From Sclerodactyla briareus (Eukaryota > Echinodermata > Holothuroidea > Dendrochirotida > Sclerodactylidae): a DNA stretch of 64,000 nt. The DNA lies in contig JAODTK010004254.1 in assembly GCA_026419785.1 (NCBI GenBank), forward strand, positions 1 to 64,000, read 5' to 3'. Numbering within the stretch: the stretch's first letter is position 1; each line of letters opens with the position of its first letter. The translations under genes and the position numbers were made by a program. Of the stretch, positions 13,050 to 25,612 are shown in pieces. The notes under the pieces were generated by a model, which ran no database searches, was not told the origin of the DNA, and saw only the letters and a program-made list of their open reading frames with translations.

Positions 13050-16000
13050 ACAACTTCAGTACCTTTAAATCAAATTTAAGACCTCTATTTAATGGGCTTT
13101 TAAGGACTGATGGTGATTGCCTCTTCTTCCACATTTGCTACTGCTTTTTTTTTTGTGGCTACTTGATTCCGTTCTGTAGATATTGTAGAGAGTTTAATAT
13201 GATTATGATTAATATAGTCAGGTAATCTTTGAGTCATGTGTGTGTGTAGTATGTGTGCCTGCTTGTGAAGGCTAACTTGACCCACCTGGATGGATGATGA
13301 AATCATACATGTGGGATGTGGGTTGCCCATGCTGAGTACATGCTCCCTATTGTTTTGCGGTCCGGCAAAAGGTCATTAAAGGTTTAGTCAGACGCTTGGT
13401 CAAATCAAGCTGAACTGGGTGAGTAGCTTGATTATGGGGCATACAAGACCCTATGTTCATGTGAGCAGCGCTTCATAAACACATTATGTTCGTAGGTCAT
13501 CTGAGGTCACCACAGGCCAAGGCAGCAAGGAATCCTTGTAAACCTAAGAAGAAAAGTATGCCTCAGTCTGAGCCAGTTGGAAGTAGATGTGGCTCCCCTT
13601 GTCAAGACAAAGGTTACCCTGTGCTTAAAACAGTTGTGAGAGAGTGATTATTTTGGCTAATTCCGCTTCCCCCACCCAAAGGGATGAAGTCATGAAGACT
13701 ACATGAGGTCGGGATTTGGGTTAGGTGAGAGGGTCAGCCTATAGGTTGAAGTGGGAAAATTCCCATAAGGTCACCTTCTGTTGGCCATAGGTTGTCAGAA
13801 ATGAATCAAGGAATCCACTTAGCTTTTGGTTTTCTGGTTGGGAAGGAGTGAGGCGGCTCTCGGTTCCATGGAAGTGATATGTTTGTCATGGTACAGTTCA
13901 ACATTACATGAAAACAGGGCAGCAGTATGTTTGAAACTGCGCCAACAAAATTTAACATCAGCACTATCTTCTCCCCTGTACAATCAACAACATAGTGAAC
14001 AAGAGGTACCACCAATGCATGTAGATTACTCTGGGCAACTGCTCATTAAATGATCATATCAAACTGATGAGTAGCTATGAATGGACTCTTATGATGTGGA
14101 AATATAGGCACCAAGACCAATTTGCCTGTAGACTGCCCCTCTCACCACTCAATATATTGCATGCCACTCCAAAGACCTTCCACTTCTCCACATAACTGCC
14201 ATGGTCTTTCCCCTCAATGAACATGGGACTGAGATCAATAAAACACCACGGACAATGACAATACCAAATTTCTTGATCATCAATCTGGTCTGTAGTAGAA
14301 ACATGGTTATCCAGCATACAATTGATGATCCACTATTAACACTGTGCCACAAAATTTGTAGAGGAAGGACATTTTGAGTATTACACATGATAGGGCCAAC
14401 ACGAGCCTGACCTGAAATTCCAGAACTCTAACCCAAGCATTAATATATGACTTGTGCAACAAATTAGAGGGAATTACATTCTACATTTTCATTTATGGGA
14501 CAAGAACCCCAAACTGGGTCCCGGAATAAAAAATTCTGAACCCTAAACCTTAATGGTCCCCTCCCCATACATGTAACTGAATGCACTGGAGGTATGACTA
14601 CTCGAGTATCATCATGATATTAGCATGATTTCACATAATGGGAAAATTACTGAACACCCTGGAGCATCATTATGACCGGAAATCAAGCACTGCACAACAT
14701 TGTAAGAAGAATTTTGGCATGATTTCATTCCAAGGACCTGGGACCCACACAGGGCCTGGACTCAAAATTCCTGAACACCCAGATTCCCCTCCACTTGATG
14801 ATCATTGTGAACAACTTCCACCACAAGGAGCCCACAAGGAGTAGCAACTTAACTTGTGAATGGATTAAAAAAAAACAAACCACAACAGCTCACCCAGCCA
14901 TATGGCTGAGGTGAGCTGAAATGGGCTGAATCAATTTCATAGTGGCAGTTACAAAATAGGTGGTTCGGAGAATCTTGTATTCACCCTGAAATGTACATGC
15001 AGTGCTTATTGTGTAATTAATTAATGTTTACCAAACTCTTCTGTGCTCACCTCATGTTTTGTGTGACTGGCTTACCACCATGGAGACAGCAATATGGCAA
15101 CTGCTTACCCCTCCCCCCCCCCCTCCCTTCGAAGAAAGGTAGGATCATATAATAGTGAGTTGGATTGTGCCTCGATGGCAATCCAAAATTCATTGACACA
15201 CTGAGAATGCAGGGAGGCAGCTCAAAAATCACCATTCTCACTCATGTCTGGCTGGGTCAACAGACAAAGTTTGCTAAGTCAGATCTTCAATAATGTATGG
15301 AAGTGCCCATTACAAAAGGGCAGAGAGACAGAGCAAGGAAAGAGCCATCTGGCAGAAACTTATGGTGGCTGAGCCCAGTGACAAGTTGCGTCAGACAAGG
15401 TGGTTTGGCACGTGCTTTTGGGTGTCGCCGGGTGAGACCGATTTGTGGTTGGGAGGAGAGTGATGGAGCTTGAGACGGGCGAGAGGATGACCAAGGAGGA
15501 GGTGGAAAGACCTAGTTGGGATATGGCAGTCACTGAGTACAGGAGAGACACAGGGCTTGCATGGAGGGGAGCCACCGCAAACGGCGCCCACTATAATGTG
15601 GGATTGAGGCCAGAAGAAGATCTGTTGTTTGTTATATAGATATATTGTTGAACCCTGAAGACTACTTTAAAAAAAAGTTAAGGGGATTGTTATTCTTTCC
15701 AAGAAATTTATTTGAAGCAAACGTTGATTCCGTTCATAAAGCTTTGTTATTTACAGGCCAAGCTTTGTAAACAATCACAATTCAACAAACATTATTGGGG
15801 CGTCCTACACACAAAGACACAAACTAAATCTATATGATTTAAAACGATTGCCCTCATTCAAATTACTGGTATTGCTATTATGTAATTGAATAATCAACAT
15901 TTCCAGTCATGGATTCTTGACCAGCCTTACTATTCTTACTAAAAAATCAATGCCTGCTTTGTGGCTGGCACACATACTTTTATCCTTAATCAGAAAGCTC

Positions 16001-17635
16001 TAGAGGTCTTAGAAATTGATTTGTTGTCTATGCTCAACATCCAGACAGGTATCGTTAACTTTATGAGAGAGTGCCATATAAAATTCTTAATATACTCAGT
16101 ACGATATACGTTGGAGAGAATATGAATTTAAATGACCACACATATCTAGGGGGTTCATGCTCCCTAACCCAAATGTGTGAAGGACCGCAGGGCAGTGTAG
16201 TAGGTCGCTGCACCTTGAAAAAATTCTAGATGAAGTTCCTACAATTGCAATCAATACCCAATGGGGAGCACCATATTCTGCAAACTCTACCACTCTTATC
16301 AGCAAGTAATCAACAACAGCATTTTGATGCTCGAGTTTCTGAAGTTGAAGGGTTAATAACATATTGCATCCTTTCCAAATGACCCTATGAATCTTATTTC
16401 ACTGTATTGATGTTGAAATAGGTGTCTAATTTGTATAATTATATGTGGAAGTTCAACAGATTTCCACAGAACTGGTGGATATGTCCACCTTCAGTTTTGA
16501 GAATGTAAATTAATTTTCGAGGCATTCAATGTGTCAAATTTTGGAAAACAGAGTTCCACAAAACTTGGTGGATGTGGATTACCTTCGGCCATGAGACAAT
16601 TTGCCAATAATGCTGAGAATTTATGATGAGGCATTCTAGTGGGAACTATGCATTTGTAATTTTGTAATTTCACAAAAAAAAAAAGCAACATGATAACTTT
16701 TTGAATCGGAAACATTTTTTCCTTGTTCCCCCAAAATGACAATAAAACTGTAATACCCCCAATGTTTTCAGCATGGAAGTCATTAGAAGTCAGTAGATTG
16801 TATCTAGTTTGCCAAGCATTTTAATGCATATTTTTTTCATCAAGTCTCTCATTTTCACAAAAAACTTATATGGTCGTTCAGAATCCCAATCAATGATATC
16901 TGTTTTTAGGCTTTTAGAGGGTGGTGAACTATAGCCACTGTTGTGATGGATGTTTATATTCTGCTAACTACCAAATTGACCTCAGCAGATCATAAGATGG
17001 TTCAAACAGCAAAATTGTCAGCCTAACATCAAACCAGATCATGAGGAGGGTTGAAACCGCAAACTATTGTCAGCCTCATCAATCCCATACTTTTCTCTTC
17101 CGTTAATTTCATCTATTTTAGACTTTCGGGACAATTTTGCCTGATTTTTCCTCCCGTTCCCCTCCCAGTGCCATGATTTTCATACTTCCTTATAATTTGA
17201 GTACAAGATTACACCTTGCTTAGTATGGTATAATCATTACACCAACTGAATATTTAGAACTCTCTTCAACTAGTTAAGTCCTATATACAATTCCTTTGAT
17301 CTACATGAAACCTTTGGAAAAAGGACGATTTTGCAGACATGTTTTCACACTCATGCTCATTTTATACAATACATTTTATATAATCACTATTTTTTCATAC
17401 ACTAACCATACTATACACTTATGTACACAAGAGCACAAACTTGAAAAATAGTTGGTAACAAAAAGAGAACTCGTACATATAATGCTATTACTGGAAAAAT
17501 AAAAACAACATAATGGAACTATAACTATTGCACAATGAATACGCTTGTCTTTTACGACTGATGCCTCGCTGCTCAAATTTTTATTAGGAAACAAGCAAGA
17601 CAGCCAAAAAATTGCACACAATGAGCGTAGCTAAT
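13050..17635. other. decayed repeat DNA without gene
   Basis: Contains a solo palindrome AGCTCACCCAGCCATATGGC (from 14888). 13230-13440 resembles 12190-12420. 16440-16620 resembles parts of the family B repeats (CACAAAACTTGGTGGATGTG). A 64-codon plus frame at 15445-15639 is unrecognised. Confidence 0.4.
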
Positions 17636-17637
17636 GT

Positions 17638-17643
17638 TTTATT
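17638..17643 (-). promoter_or_regulatory. candidate polyadenylation signal for KIF1
   Basis: AATAAA on the minus strand, the first I find below the KIF1 stop codon. It would give a 3' UTR of about 1.1 kb over 17644-18769, a stretch with no array and no convincing gene. Position is the only support. Confidence 0.25.
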
Positions 17644-18769
17644 CATACTTTTTCATTGCATAATGGAAAAAGAACAATTTTTCGATATTTCACTTGGTTT
17701 CCAAGACAGTGCATGATGTCGTTGTTAGGTTAATTTACACAGTTCAAGATGAAGATCGCCCTCTAACATCCACAAAATCAACAAAAAAAAAACATTCATT
17801 ATCGCCCACAACCCTCTCCCCCCTTACAAAAATAGTTTGTTGCAGACCTGCATTTAAATAGTATTCTAAAGTATTTTGCCCAATTAATACTACATACAAT
17901 ACACACTCCAGTCGTGTACCAGCATAACTTCTATGGTTTCTACCGAACATCACAAAATCATGTCATCTAAAATAAATGTTAGCTGCCAATTGTTTACCAT
18001 CTGCCTTTGCTATTCAAACCATAGCTTCCACTCACTGTAGCATCCACACATGCACTGTAATCATTAAACTGCCAAGACCAAAATCGTCCCTTGTATATAC
18101 TACCAAGCCTTTAAACCTTCAGGGCACTCATTTAATCCATTGAACCTGAAAGTCTATGAAAACGATTTACTTCAGCAAGTCATCCTCCTGTGATAAAACC
18201 GATCGAAGGTTTTATCTAGTCCAATTCCTCTGTCGAGACCGCTGTTTGGCTACAAAGTTTTAAAACTATAGCAAGATTATTTGCAGTACCCTTAACTTTC
18301 TTTCATTGAATGTCATCAAAGGTAATTCACTGAAGTTAAGTATACACTCTAACTTTATAGTCACTGTCATCAGACCCCTATGTAAAAGACTTTTGTCGAG
18401 TGCATGGATAGAAACCACAGGTACTTACTATTTACGCACTAAGATAGTTCTACACAAACCCTGGAATTTCATCCAGTGGGGAAATTCTCACAGCAGATCC
18501 ACTTCAGCTGTGTTCATAAATCTAAACTCTCTAGAACGAATGCATTTGAAACATCGTGAAGAGGAAGTTAGTACAGTGCCTAGGGTTGATCCTAAAATCT
18601 ATACCTGCTATTTCCTGTTGATGATGGTGAAAATGCTCAACATGCTTACAACAATCCTCAACCAATGCTTGTGAAATGACACTCTCCATAGTTGGTGAAA
18701 ACAGCAGTGCAGTGATGTCATACATATGAACACGCCCAAAGCAACTAGACCCATTGTGGTAGACCAGGA

Positions 18770-18820
18770 TCATAGCATTGAGAGTATACAGCCATGTCGT
18801 TGTAGGCGGGCCAGCTTGAT
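18770..18820 (-). CDS. KIF1: KIF1/unc-104 kinesin-3, terminal coding exon
   Basis: Last coding exon of a kinesin-3 motor that carries synaptic-vesicle precursors along microtubules. Seen on the minus strand: a pyrimidine-rich acceptor ending TTTTGACAG at 18821-18830, then a frame reading IKLARLQRHGCILSML and a TGA at 18770-18772. KIF1 proteins end the PH domain with IRSKLxRR and a short variable tail; here KLAR fits that motif. The preceding exon leaves two bases (CG), so CG+A would give the expected Arg, followed by Ser-Lys only if one A is missing from the AA run; I infer a one-base deletion. The tail is short, as in other family members. A longer open frame across 18531-18878 in another phase is a shadow. 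Confidence 0.75.
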   Translation of the reverse strand: MKLARLQRHGCILSML

Positions 18821-18929
18821 CTGTCAAAATACAAACAAATAAAAATAATTGTGTCCACAACGGCCATATCTGTAGCACTTCTCTACTAGATCAGCGGGGC
18901 GGCCCAAGAGCACAATTCATGAGCTCTGT

Positions 18930-21900
18930 GGGCCAAGATGAAGCAAATGTTATTATGATAGAACAGTCTGTCACCCCTGATGTGAAAGGGCTATAAGGTA
19001 ACAGAGGGGACCACAGCAGCGAGACGCCAAGAGTGAATGAATGGTTAAACAGGTTCACTATGATAGTTTGGGTCACCATGATGTGACAGGGCTATAATGT
19101 AACAGATTTGGTGATAATATGAGCCAGCCAGGAATTTGAATGAATGGTTAAAAAGGTCACATAAATAGTTTGTGTCAACATGATGCGACAGGGGGAATGA
19201 GTAACAGATTGGGACATAGTATTGAGCCAGCCAGGAATTTGAATGAATGGTTAAACAAGGTACATATGATAGTTTAGGTCACCCCTGATGTGACAGGGAT
19301 ATTATGTAACAGATTGGGACATAGCATTGAGCCAGCCAGCCCCCCAGTAGAAGGAATGGTTTTGAAACAGGTCACATATGATAGTTTGGTGTCACCACTG
19401 ATGTGACAGGGCTATAATGTAACAGATTGGTGACAGAAATTGAGCCGCAGGAATTGAGATGATGGTTAAACAGGTCACTATGATAGTTTGGTGTCACCAC
19501 TGATGGGACAGGGCTATGATGTAACAGATTGGTGACATAGTAGAGGCCAGACAGGAATTTGAATGATGGTACCAACAGGTCACAATGATAGTTGGTGTCC
19601 ACCCCTGATGTGACAGGCTATGTGTACAGATTGGTGACATGGATCGAGCCAGCCAGGAATTTGAATGAATGGTAAACAGTCACATATGATAGTTGGTGTC
19701 AGCCGTTGTGACAGGGCTATGATGTAACAGCTTGGTGGACATAGTTATTGAGCCAGCCAGGAATTTGAATGAATGTAAACAGGTCACATTATGAGAGTTT
19801 GGTGTACCCTGATGTACAGGGCTATTGATGTAACAGATTGGTGACATAGTATGAGCCAGCCAGGAATTGACAATGGGTAAACAGGGTCACGTATGATAGT
19901 TTGGTGTCCGCCTGATGTGACAGGCGCTATGATGTAACAGATTGGTGACATAGCATGAAGCCGCCAGGAGAGAATGAATGGTTAAAAAGGTCACATATGA
20001 TAGTTTGGTGTCACCTGATGGACAGGGCTATGATGAACAGAGTGGTGACATAGTATGAGCCAGCCAGGAATGAAGGGAATGGTTAAACAGGTCACATATG
20101 ACAGTTTGTGCACACTGATGTGACAGGCTATGATGTAACAGATTGGTGACTAGCATTGAGCCAGCCAGGAGTAGAATGAATGTTAAACAGGTCCAATGAT
20201 AGTTGGTGTCACCACTGATGTGACAGGGCATCATGTAACCGATTGGTGACATAATATTGAGCCAGCCAGGAATTGAATGGAATGGTGAAACAGGTACTAT
20301 ATGATCGTTTGGTTGTCACACTGATGTGAACAGGCTATGATGTACAGATTGATGACATAGTATTGAGCCAGCCAGGAATTTGAATGAAGGTTAAACGGTC
20401 ACTATGTAGTTGGGTGTCACCCATGAGGTGACAGGGCTATGATGTAACAAATTGGTGACATATTTATTGGCACAAGCAGAATTGAATGAATGGTTCAAAC
20501 AGGTCAAGTGATAGTTTGTGTCACCCCTGATGTGACAGGGTATGAGGTAAGATTGGTGAATAGCATTGAGCCAGCCAGGTAGAAGAATGGTTTTAAACAG
20601 GTCCTATGATAAGTTGGTTGTCACCACGATGTGACGGGCTATAATGTAACCAGATTGGTGACATAATATTGAGCCAGCCAGGAATGTGAATGAATGGTTA
20701 AACAGGTCACATATGATCGTTGTGGTGTCACCCTGAGTGACCGGGCTATGATGTAACAGATTGGTGACATAGCAGTGAGCCAGGCAGAGTAGAATGGACT
20801 GGTCGTTATTAAAAACAGGTCGACATATGATAGTGTGGTGTCACCACTGATGTGACAGGGCATGCAATGGAAACAGATTGGTGATCGTAATTGAGCCAGC
20901 CAGCATTGAATGAATGGTGTACACAGGTCACAGATGAATAGTTGAGTGTCACCCCTGTGAGTGTGACATGGCTATCTTGCTTAACAGATTGGTGACATAG
21001 TATTGAGCCAGCCAGGAATTTGGAATGATGGTTATTAAACAGGTCACAGCTGATAAGTGTGGTGTCAGCCCTGATGTGACAGGCTAGGAGTTGTAACAGA
21101 TTGGTGACATAGTCTTAGAGCCAGCCAGGATTGGAATGAATGGTTAAACACGGCGACATGATGTATCAGTTTGGGGTCACGGCCTGATGTGATCAGGGGC
21201 TATGATGTAACAGATTGGTGACATAGTATTGAGCCAGCCAGGAATTTGAATGAATGGTTATTAAACAGGGTACAGTGATAGTTTGGGTCACCCCTTATGT
21301 GACAGGGCTATGAATGTAACAGATCTGGTGACATAGTATGAGCCAGCCAGGGAATTTCGACTAATGCAAGTGGTTAAACACGGTACATACTGTAGTTTGG
21401 GTGACGCCTGATTGTGACAGGGCTATGACGGAACAGATTGGTGACATAGCATTGAGCCAAGCCAGGAGTAGATATGAATGGCGAAACAGGTCGTACAATA
21501 TGACAGATTTGGGTCACCCCTGATTTGACAGGGCTATGATGTAACCGATTGGTGAATAGCTAGGAGGCCGCCAGGCCTTGCAGGAATGGTTAAAGAGGTG
21601 TCACAGGTATGACAGTGTGGTGTCACCCTGATGTGCAGGCTATGATGAACAGATTGGTGACATGCATGAGCAGCCAGGAGTAGAAGGGGGAATGAAGGTA
21701 ACGGGTCACATTGATAGTTTGGTGTCACCACTGAGTGACAGGGCGTTATAATGTAACCGATATTGGTGACATTAATATGAGCCGCCAGGAGGAATGTGAA
21801 TAATGGTTAAACAGGTCATATATGATAGTTTGGTGTCCCCACTGATGTGACAGGGCTTGCTTGTACAGATTGATGACATAGTAGTGAGCCAGCCAGGAAT

Positions 21901-22969
21901 GTGATTTGCTTCATGAATGGTTAAACACGTCACATATGATAGTTTGGTGTCACCCATGATGTGACAGGCTATGATGTTGTAAAGATTGGTGACCATAGTA
22001 TGAGACAAAGCCAGGAATTTGAACATGAATGGTTAAACAGGTCATATATGATAGTTTTGGTGTAACCCATATGGACAGGGCTTTGATGTAACAGATGGTG
22101 ACATAGGCATTGAGCCAGCAGAGTAGCAAATGCATGGTGAAACAGGTCAAATATGATAGTTTGGTGCACCACTGATGTGACAGGGCTATAATGTAACAGA
22201 TTGGTGACATAATATTGAGCCAGCCAGGAATTGAATGAATGGTTAAACAGGTCACATAATGACCAGTTTGGTGTCACCCGCGATGTGACAGGGCTATGAT
22301 GTAACAGATTGGTGACATAGATTGAGCTACAGCCAGGAGGAGGAAATGAATGGTTAAACAGGTCACATATGATAGTTGGTGGTGTCACCACGGATGTGGA
22401 CAGCTATAATGAACCGATTGGTGACATAGCATGAGCCAGCCAGGAGTAGAATGAATGGTAAACAGGTCACATATGAAGTTGGGTCCCACTGATGTGACAG
22501 GGCGGCTATAATGTAAAGATTGGTGACATAGCATTGAGCCAGCCAGGAGTAGAATGAAGGTTAAAGGTCACATATGATAGTTTGGTGTCACCACTGATGT
22601 GACCGTGGCTATAATGGAACAGATTGGTGACATAATACAGGAGCCAGCCAGGAATTTGAATGAATGGTAAACAGGTCATATATGATAGTTTGGTGTCCCC
22701 CCTGATGTGACAGGGCTATGATGTAACAAATTGGTGACATAGATTGAGCAGCCAGGAATTTGAATGAAGGTTGAATACAGGTACATATGATAGTTTGTGT
22801 CACCCTTGATGTGACAGGGCTATGATTGTATTGTAACAAATGGTGACATAGCATTGAGCCAGCCAGGAATTTGGAAATGAATGGTTTATTAAACAGGTCA
22901 CATATGTAGTTGGTGTCACCCCTGACGTGACAGGGCTAGAAGGCTAACAGATTGGTGACATTAGCCTAC
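18930..22969. repeat. ~107-bp tandem array filling the last KIF1 intron
   Basis: About 38 diverged units, each with GATGTGACAGGGCTATGATG, AACAGATTGGTGACATAG and GAGCCAGCCAGGA as landmarks, with many one-base indels. It occupies nearly all of the ~4.1-kb intron between the exon at 22970-23084 and the terminal exon. On the minus strand each unit contains CTCCTGGCTGGCTCAAT, which encodes the LLAGS of the KIF1 PH domain, followed by sequence matching the start of this intron. The unit therefore appears to come from the exon/intron junction at 22970. The donor bases GGTAGGC of the real junction are missing from the units. Short inverted repeats (GTCACC...GTGAC) occur within each unit. Confidence 0.95.
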
Positions 22970-23084
22970 CGTATAGAGCAGGCCAGGAGTGGGTTGACGG
23001 CATACAAGCCAATCAAAGAGTCCTATCTGCCGTGTTTGTAGCAGGAAACAACGGTACGTTGGATAAAGGGAAGGTGTCGGAAGT
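22970..23084 (-). CDS. KIF1: KIF1/unc-104 kinesin-3, exon for the C-terminal half of the PH domain
   Basis: Encodes the second half of the lipid-binding PH domain with which KIF1 kinesins bind cargo vesicles. Seen: a strong acceptor (CATTTTCATTTTCACAG, minus), then T-S-D-T-F-P-L-S (family TPNTFAVCT), then YRCFLLQTR, then FDWL and YAVNPLLACSIR (family DWLYAFNPLLAGTIR), and a donor ACG/GTAGGC. These three pieces lie in three frames. About two bases are missing after TTATCC and one T is extra in GGCTTGTATG; the net change of -1 explains the length of 115 instead of 116. Entry phase 0 matches the exit of exon 33396. Because this domain is strongly conserved, the breaks are more likely base errors than decay. 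An array abuts the donor. Confidence 0.9.
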
Positions 23085-23224
23085 CTGTGAAAATGAAAAT
23101 GAAAGAAGTATTGAAGTCATGATATCATGTCATGATATGTTTATGATTGTCTGTACCAGTCGGGGAGGTTACTATGCAAGCTAAAGAAAGCTCCTCACTC
23201 ATGGGGACACATGCCAGAAAGGCA

Positions 23225-23745
23225 CCCAGCTCTGTCCACCAATTTTCCAATCACATGTCTTTCCGAGCAATAATACTGCAGCGCTAGCAGTGAGAGGGAA
23301 GGCAGAGAATAATATGCTCCTCCCCAATGATTGAGCAGGGAACACAGATAATACTTCAATGCTACCAGTGGGGGGCAGAGAATTTGCTCCTTCCTTCATA
23401 ACTAAACAGGGCAACAGATAATACTGCAGAGCTACTAGTGAGGGGGGACAGAGAATGAATTGGTCTCTCCCTCATAACTGAGGCAGGCAACCAGATAATA
23501 CTGCAGCACTACTATTGGGGGGGGGCATGAGAATTAAGATTGCCTCCCCCCCCCCCATTAATTGAAGCAGGTCAACAGATAATACTGAGCCTATAGTGGG
23601 GGGGCATGAGAATATATGCTCCTTCCCCCTCCCCCCATAATTGAGCAGGAAACAGCTAATACGCAAGCGACTAGTGGAAGGGAGGGGGGAGAGATAATTT
23701 GCCACCTCCCCCATAATTGAGCAGGGCAACATATGGATACGTAAT
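23225..23745. repeat. ~65-bp G-rich tandem array
   Basis: Seven or so units with AATTGAGCAGGGCAACAGATAATACTGC (in parts), a G run and CTCCTCCCCC. Two further units of the same family are at 25630-25745, beside the KIF1-derived array. All of it lies in the KIF1 intron 23085-33395. Confidence 0.85.
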
Positions 23746-23749
23746 GCAT

Positions 23750-25000
23750 ACTGGGGAGTAAGACCTGAATATATAGTGTTTAACCATCATACATGAATTG
23801 AAAACAACACTCACATACAAGGATCGATGACCAACTATCATAAATTTAGAAAACTTTATCAGTGATTCAAAACACTTGGGTTCAAAGCTGGTGCAGCACT
23901 AGGCTGCCAAAATGCCCAATATACAGGGTTAGTTCGATTGATCAACAGCAAGGGTCAAAGTAACTTCAGGCCAACATCAAAATGCTTGGTCTGTCTATTT
24001 GCAACTAGGCCGTTGCTTTTATTAGGCAGTCAGTTCTGTACCACAACACATTTGTCAATTTGTAAGTAGTTAGTACCTGCAACCCAGCTCCTATATGATA
24101 TATTCCTACATCACCGAGCTAACAGTAATGTGGTTGTAATTGATAACTATAATAGCCTAATTACCCTACTATTACGCCCAAGACCATCAGGACAAGTACT
24201 CCAACAATTTAACTGATTACACCGATTCTTTTGTTCTTACGGGGTGGGAGATACTACTCGCAACAGTCAAGCTTGGTACACAACAAAGTGATTGCAGAGT
24301 CTCTCTCTGAAAAACTAAGACTGAAAGTGAAAGTGTTACATAAATGGATAGTATACTATTTTCCCAGTGCAAGCTAAAAAAATCCTCTGTTCCCATATTT
24401 AGGATCAGTTGGAAATATTGAGTTGCTAAACATATACGTCCTCCTTGACACTTCCTCAACAATGAACTATCTTAACATTTAGCAAGACAAGTAACACGTT
24501 ACTGAGCTGATCAATTCCGATCAAGACCAGATTTAGTGGATATTGGTTAGCAAACCAATTCTCGGTAGGACCCTACCTTTACTAGCGTTAGATCCAGCGA
24601 AAATACAAGCTTGGAGCATGATCGCATCAATGACCTGAATGAAAAAATTGATGGCAACCTTGGGCCAGTAGGCCAATTCAATCACAACAATACCGAAACA
24701 TGGAGTGCTCGACGGACATGAGGGGTACAAATCGTTAGACCAGCGAAAAGACAAACATCGAAAATCATGATTGTATCAGTGAACTGAATTGCAATATTGT
24801 CATTCTTTGAGTGTCTTCTGAGTTTTATCAACTTGAATGGTTAAAGCTGGTAGGCAACCTACAGCCCGCAAGCCCAATACAGCCGAAGATGATTCGTTTG
24901 GCCCACAGACTGCTCACTGAATCACAGAGTATCCCGTTACTGACAGCTACCAGGGCACATTCCCTCATATCAAAGAATAAATAAGTTAAACAGCTGAGGC
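23750..25000. other. intronic stretch without recognisable gene
   Basis: Part of the KIF1 intron. No frame with coding character and no clear exon signals seen. The right end (from about 24930) starts a segment that recurs near 25790-25970. Confidence 0.5.
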
Positions 25001-25215
25001 CTAAACTACACGGCAGTGTTTAACAAAGGTCAATTCAATACCTGTTTTCCCTCAATAAAACCAGGCGAAATCCCCCCCCCTTCCCCCCCCCCCTCCCCCC
25101 CTCCCCCCCCCCCAGTGTCTCGCCTGGTTGCACAATCACTGGTTTCTTCTATTAGTCACCATGCAACAATTACAACACAGAATTCCATGTGTTTCGTTTC
25201 AGATTTCTGGTACTA
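25000..25215. repeat. duplicated intronic segment with C-rich tract
   Basis: The sequence CAGTGTTTAACAAA(G/T)GTCAATTC followed by a CCTCAATAAAA tail occurs here and again at 25852-25905. A nearly pure C/T tract lies at 25071-25113. The part after the tract (GTGTCTCGCCTG, GTACTAGCATTTAACAGAAAC) also has a diverged relative at 58214-58335. Confidence 0.6.
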
Positions 25216-25254
25216 GCATTTAACAGAAACAGAGCTTCCTAATCAGTGGAAGCA

Positions 25255-25612
25255 AGCGTGTTGGTCTCTGCAATGAGCAACAGCATCACTGATGCTAGTT
25301 AACTCACCCCTTAACATAGCTTGCTGGCCTTCGCTATGAACAACAGCACCACTGATGCAAGTTGTTGGTCTTTGCTATGAGCAACAGCACCACTGATGCT
25401 AGTTAACTCACCCTTGAGATAGCTTGTTGGTCTTTGCTATGAGCAACAGCATCACTGATGCTAGTTAACTCACCCCTTAACATAGCTTGCTGGCCTTCGC
25501 TATGAGCAACAGCATCACTGATGCTAGTTAACTCACCCCTTAACATAGCTTGTTGGCCTTTGCTATGAGCAACAGCATCACTGATGCTAGTTAACTCACC
25601 CCTCCTTCCACT
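25255..25612 (-). repeat. 62-63-bp tandem array derived from the KIF1 exon 33396 donor junction
   Basis: About six units (one with an internal deletion). On the minus strand a unit reads exon-like AGCGAAGGCCAACAAGCTAT and GTTAAG, then GTGAGTTAACTAGC and a stretch ending TGTTGCTCAT. The first part corresponds to the conserved KIF1 residues SEDQQAML and the second to the start of the intron after exon 33396-33588, about 8 kb away in the same intron. Several units have 63 bp, so a minus frame stays open through three of them (QQAMLRGELTSISDAVAHS). Each intact unit keeps a consensus 5' splice site (GTGAGT). Confidence 0.9.

Noticed and set aside
18531..18878. 115-codon minus frame
   Set aside because: It overlaps the KIF1 terminal exon in another phase; the phase with KLAR and the family-like C-terminus is preferred, and the rest is 3' UTR.
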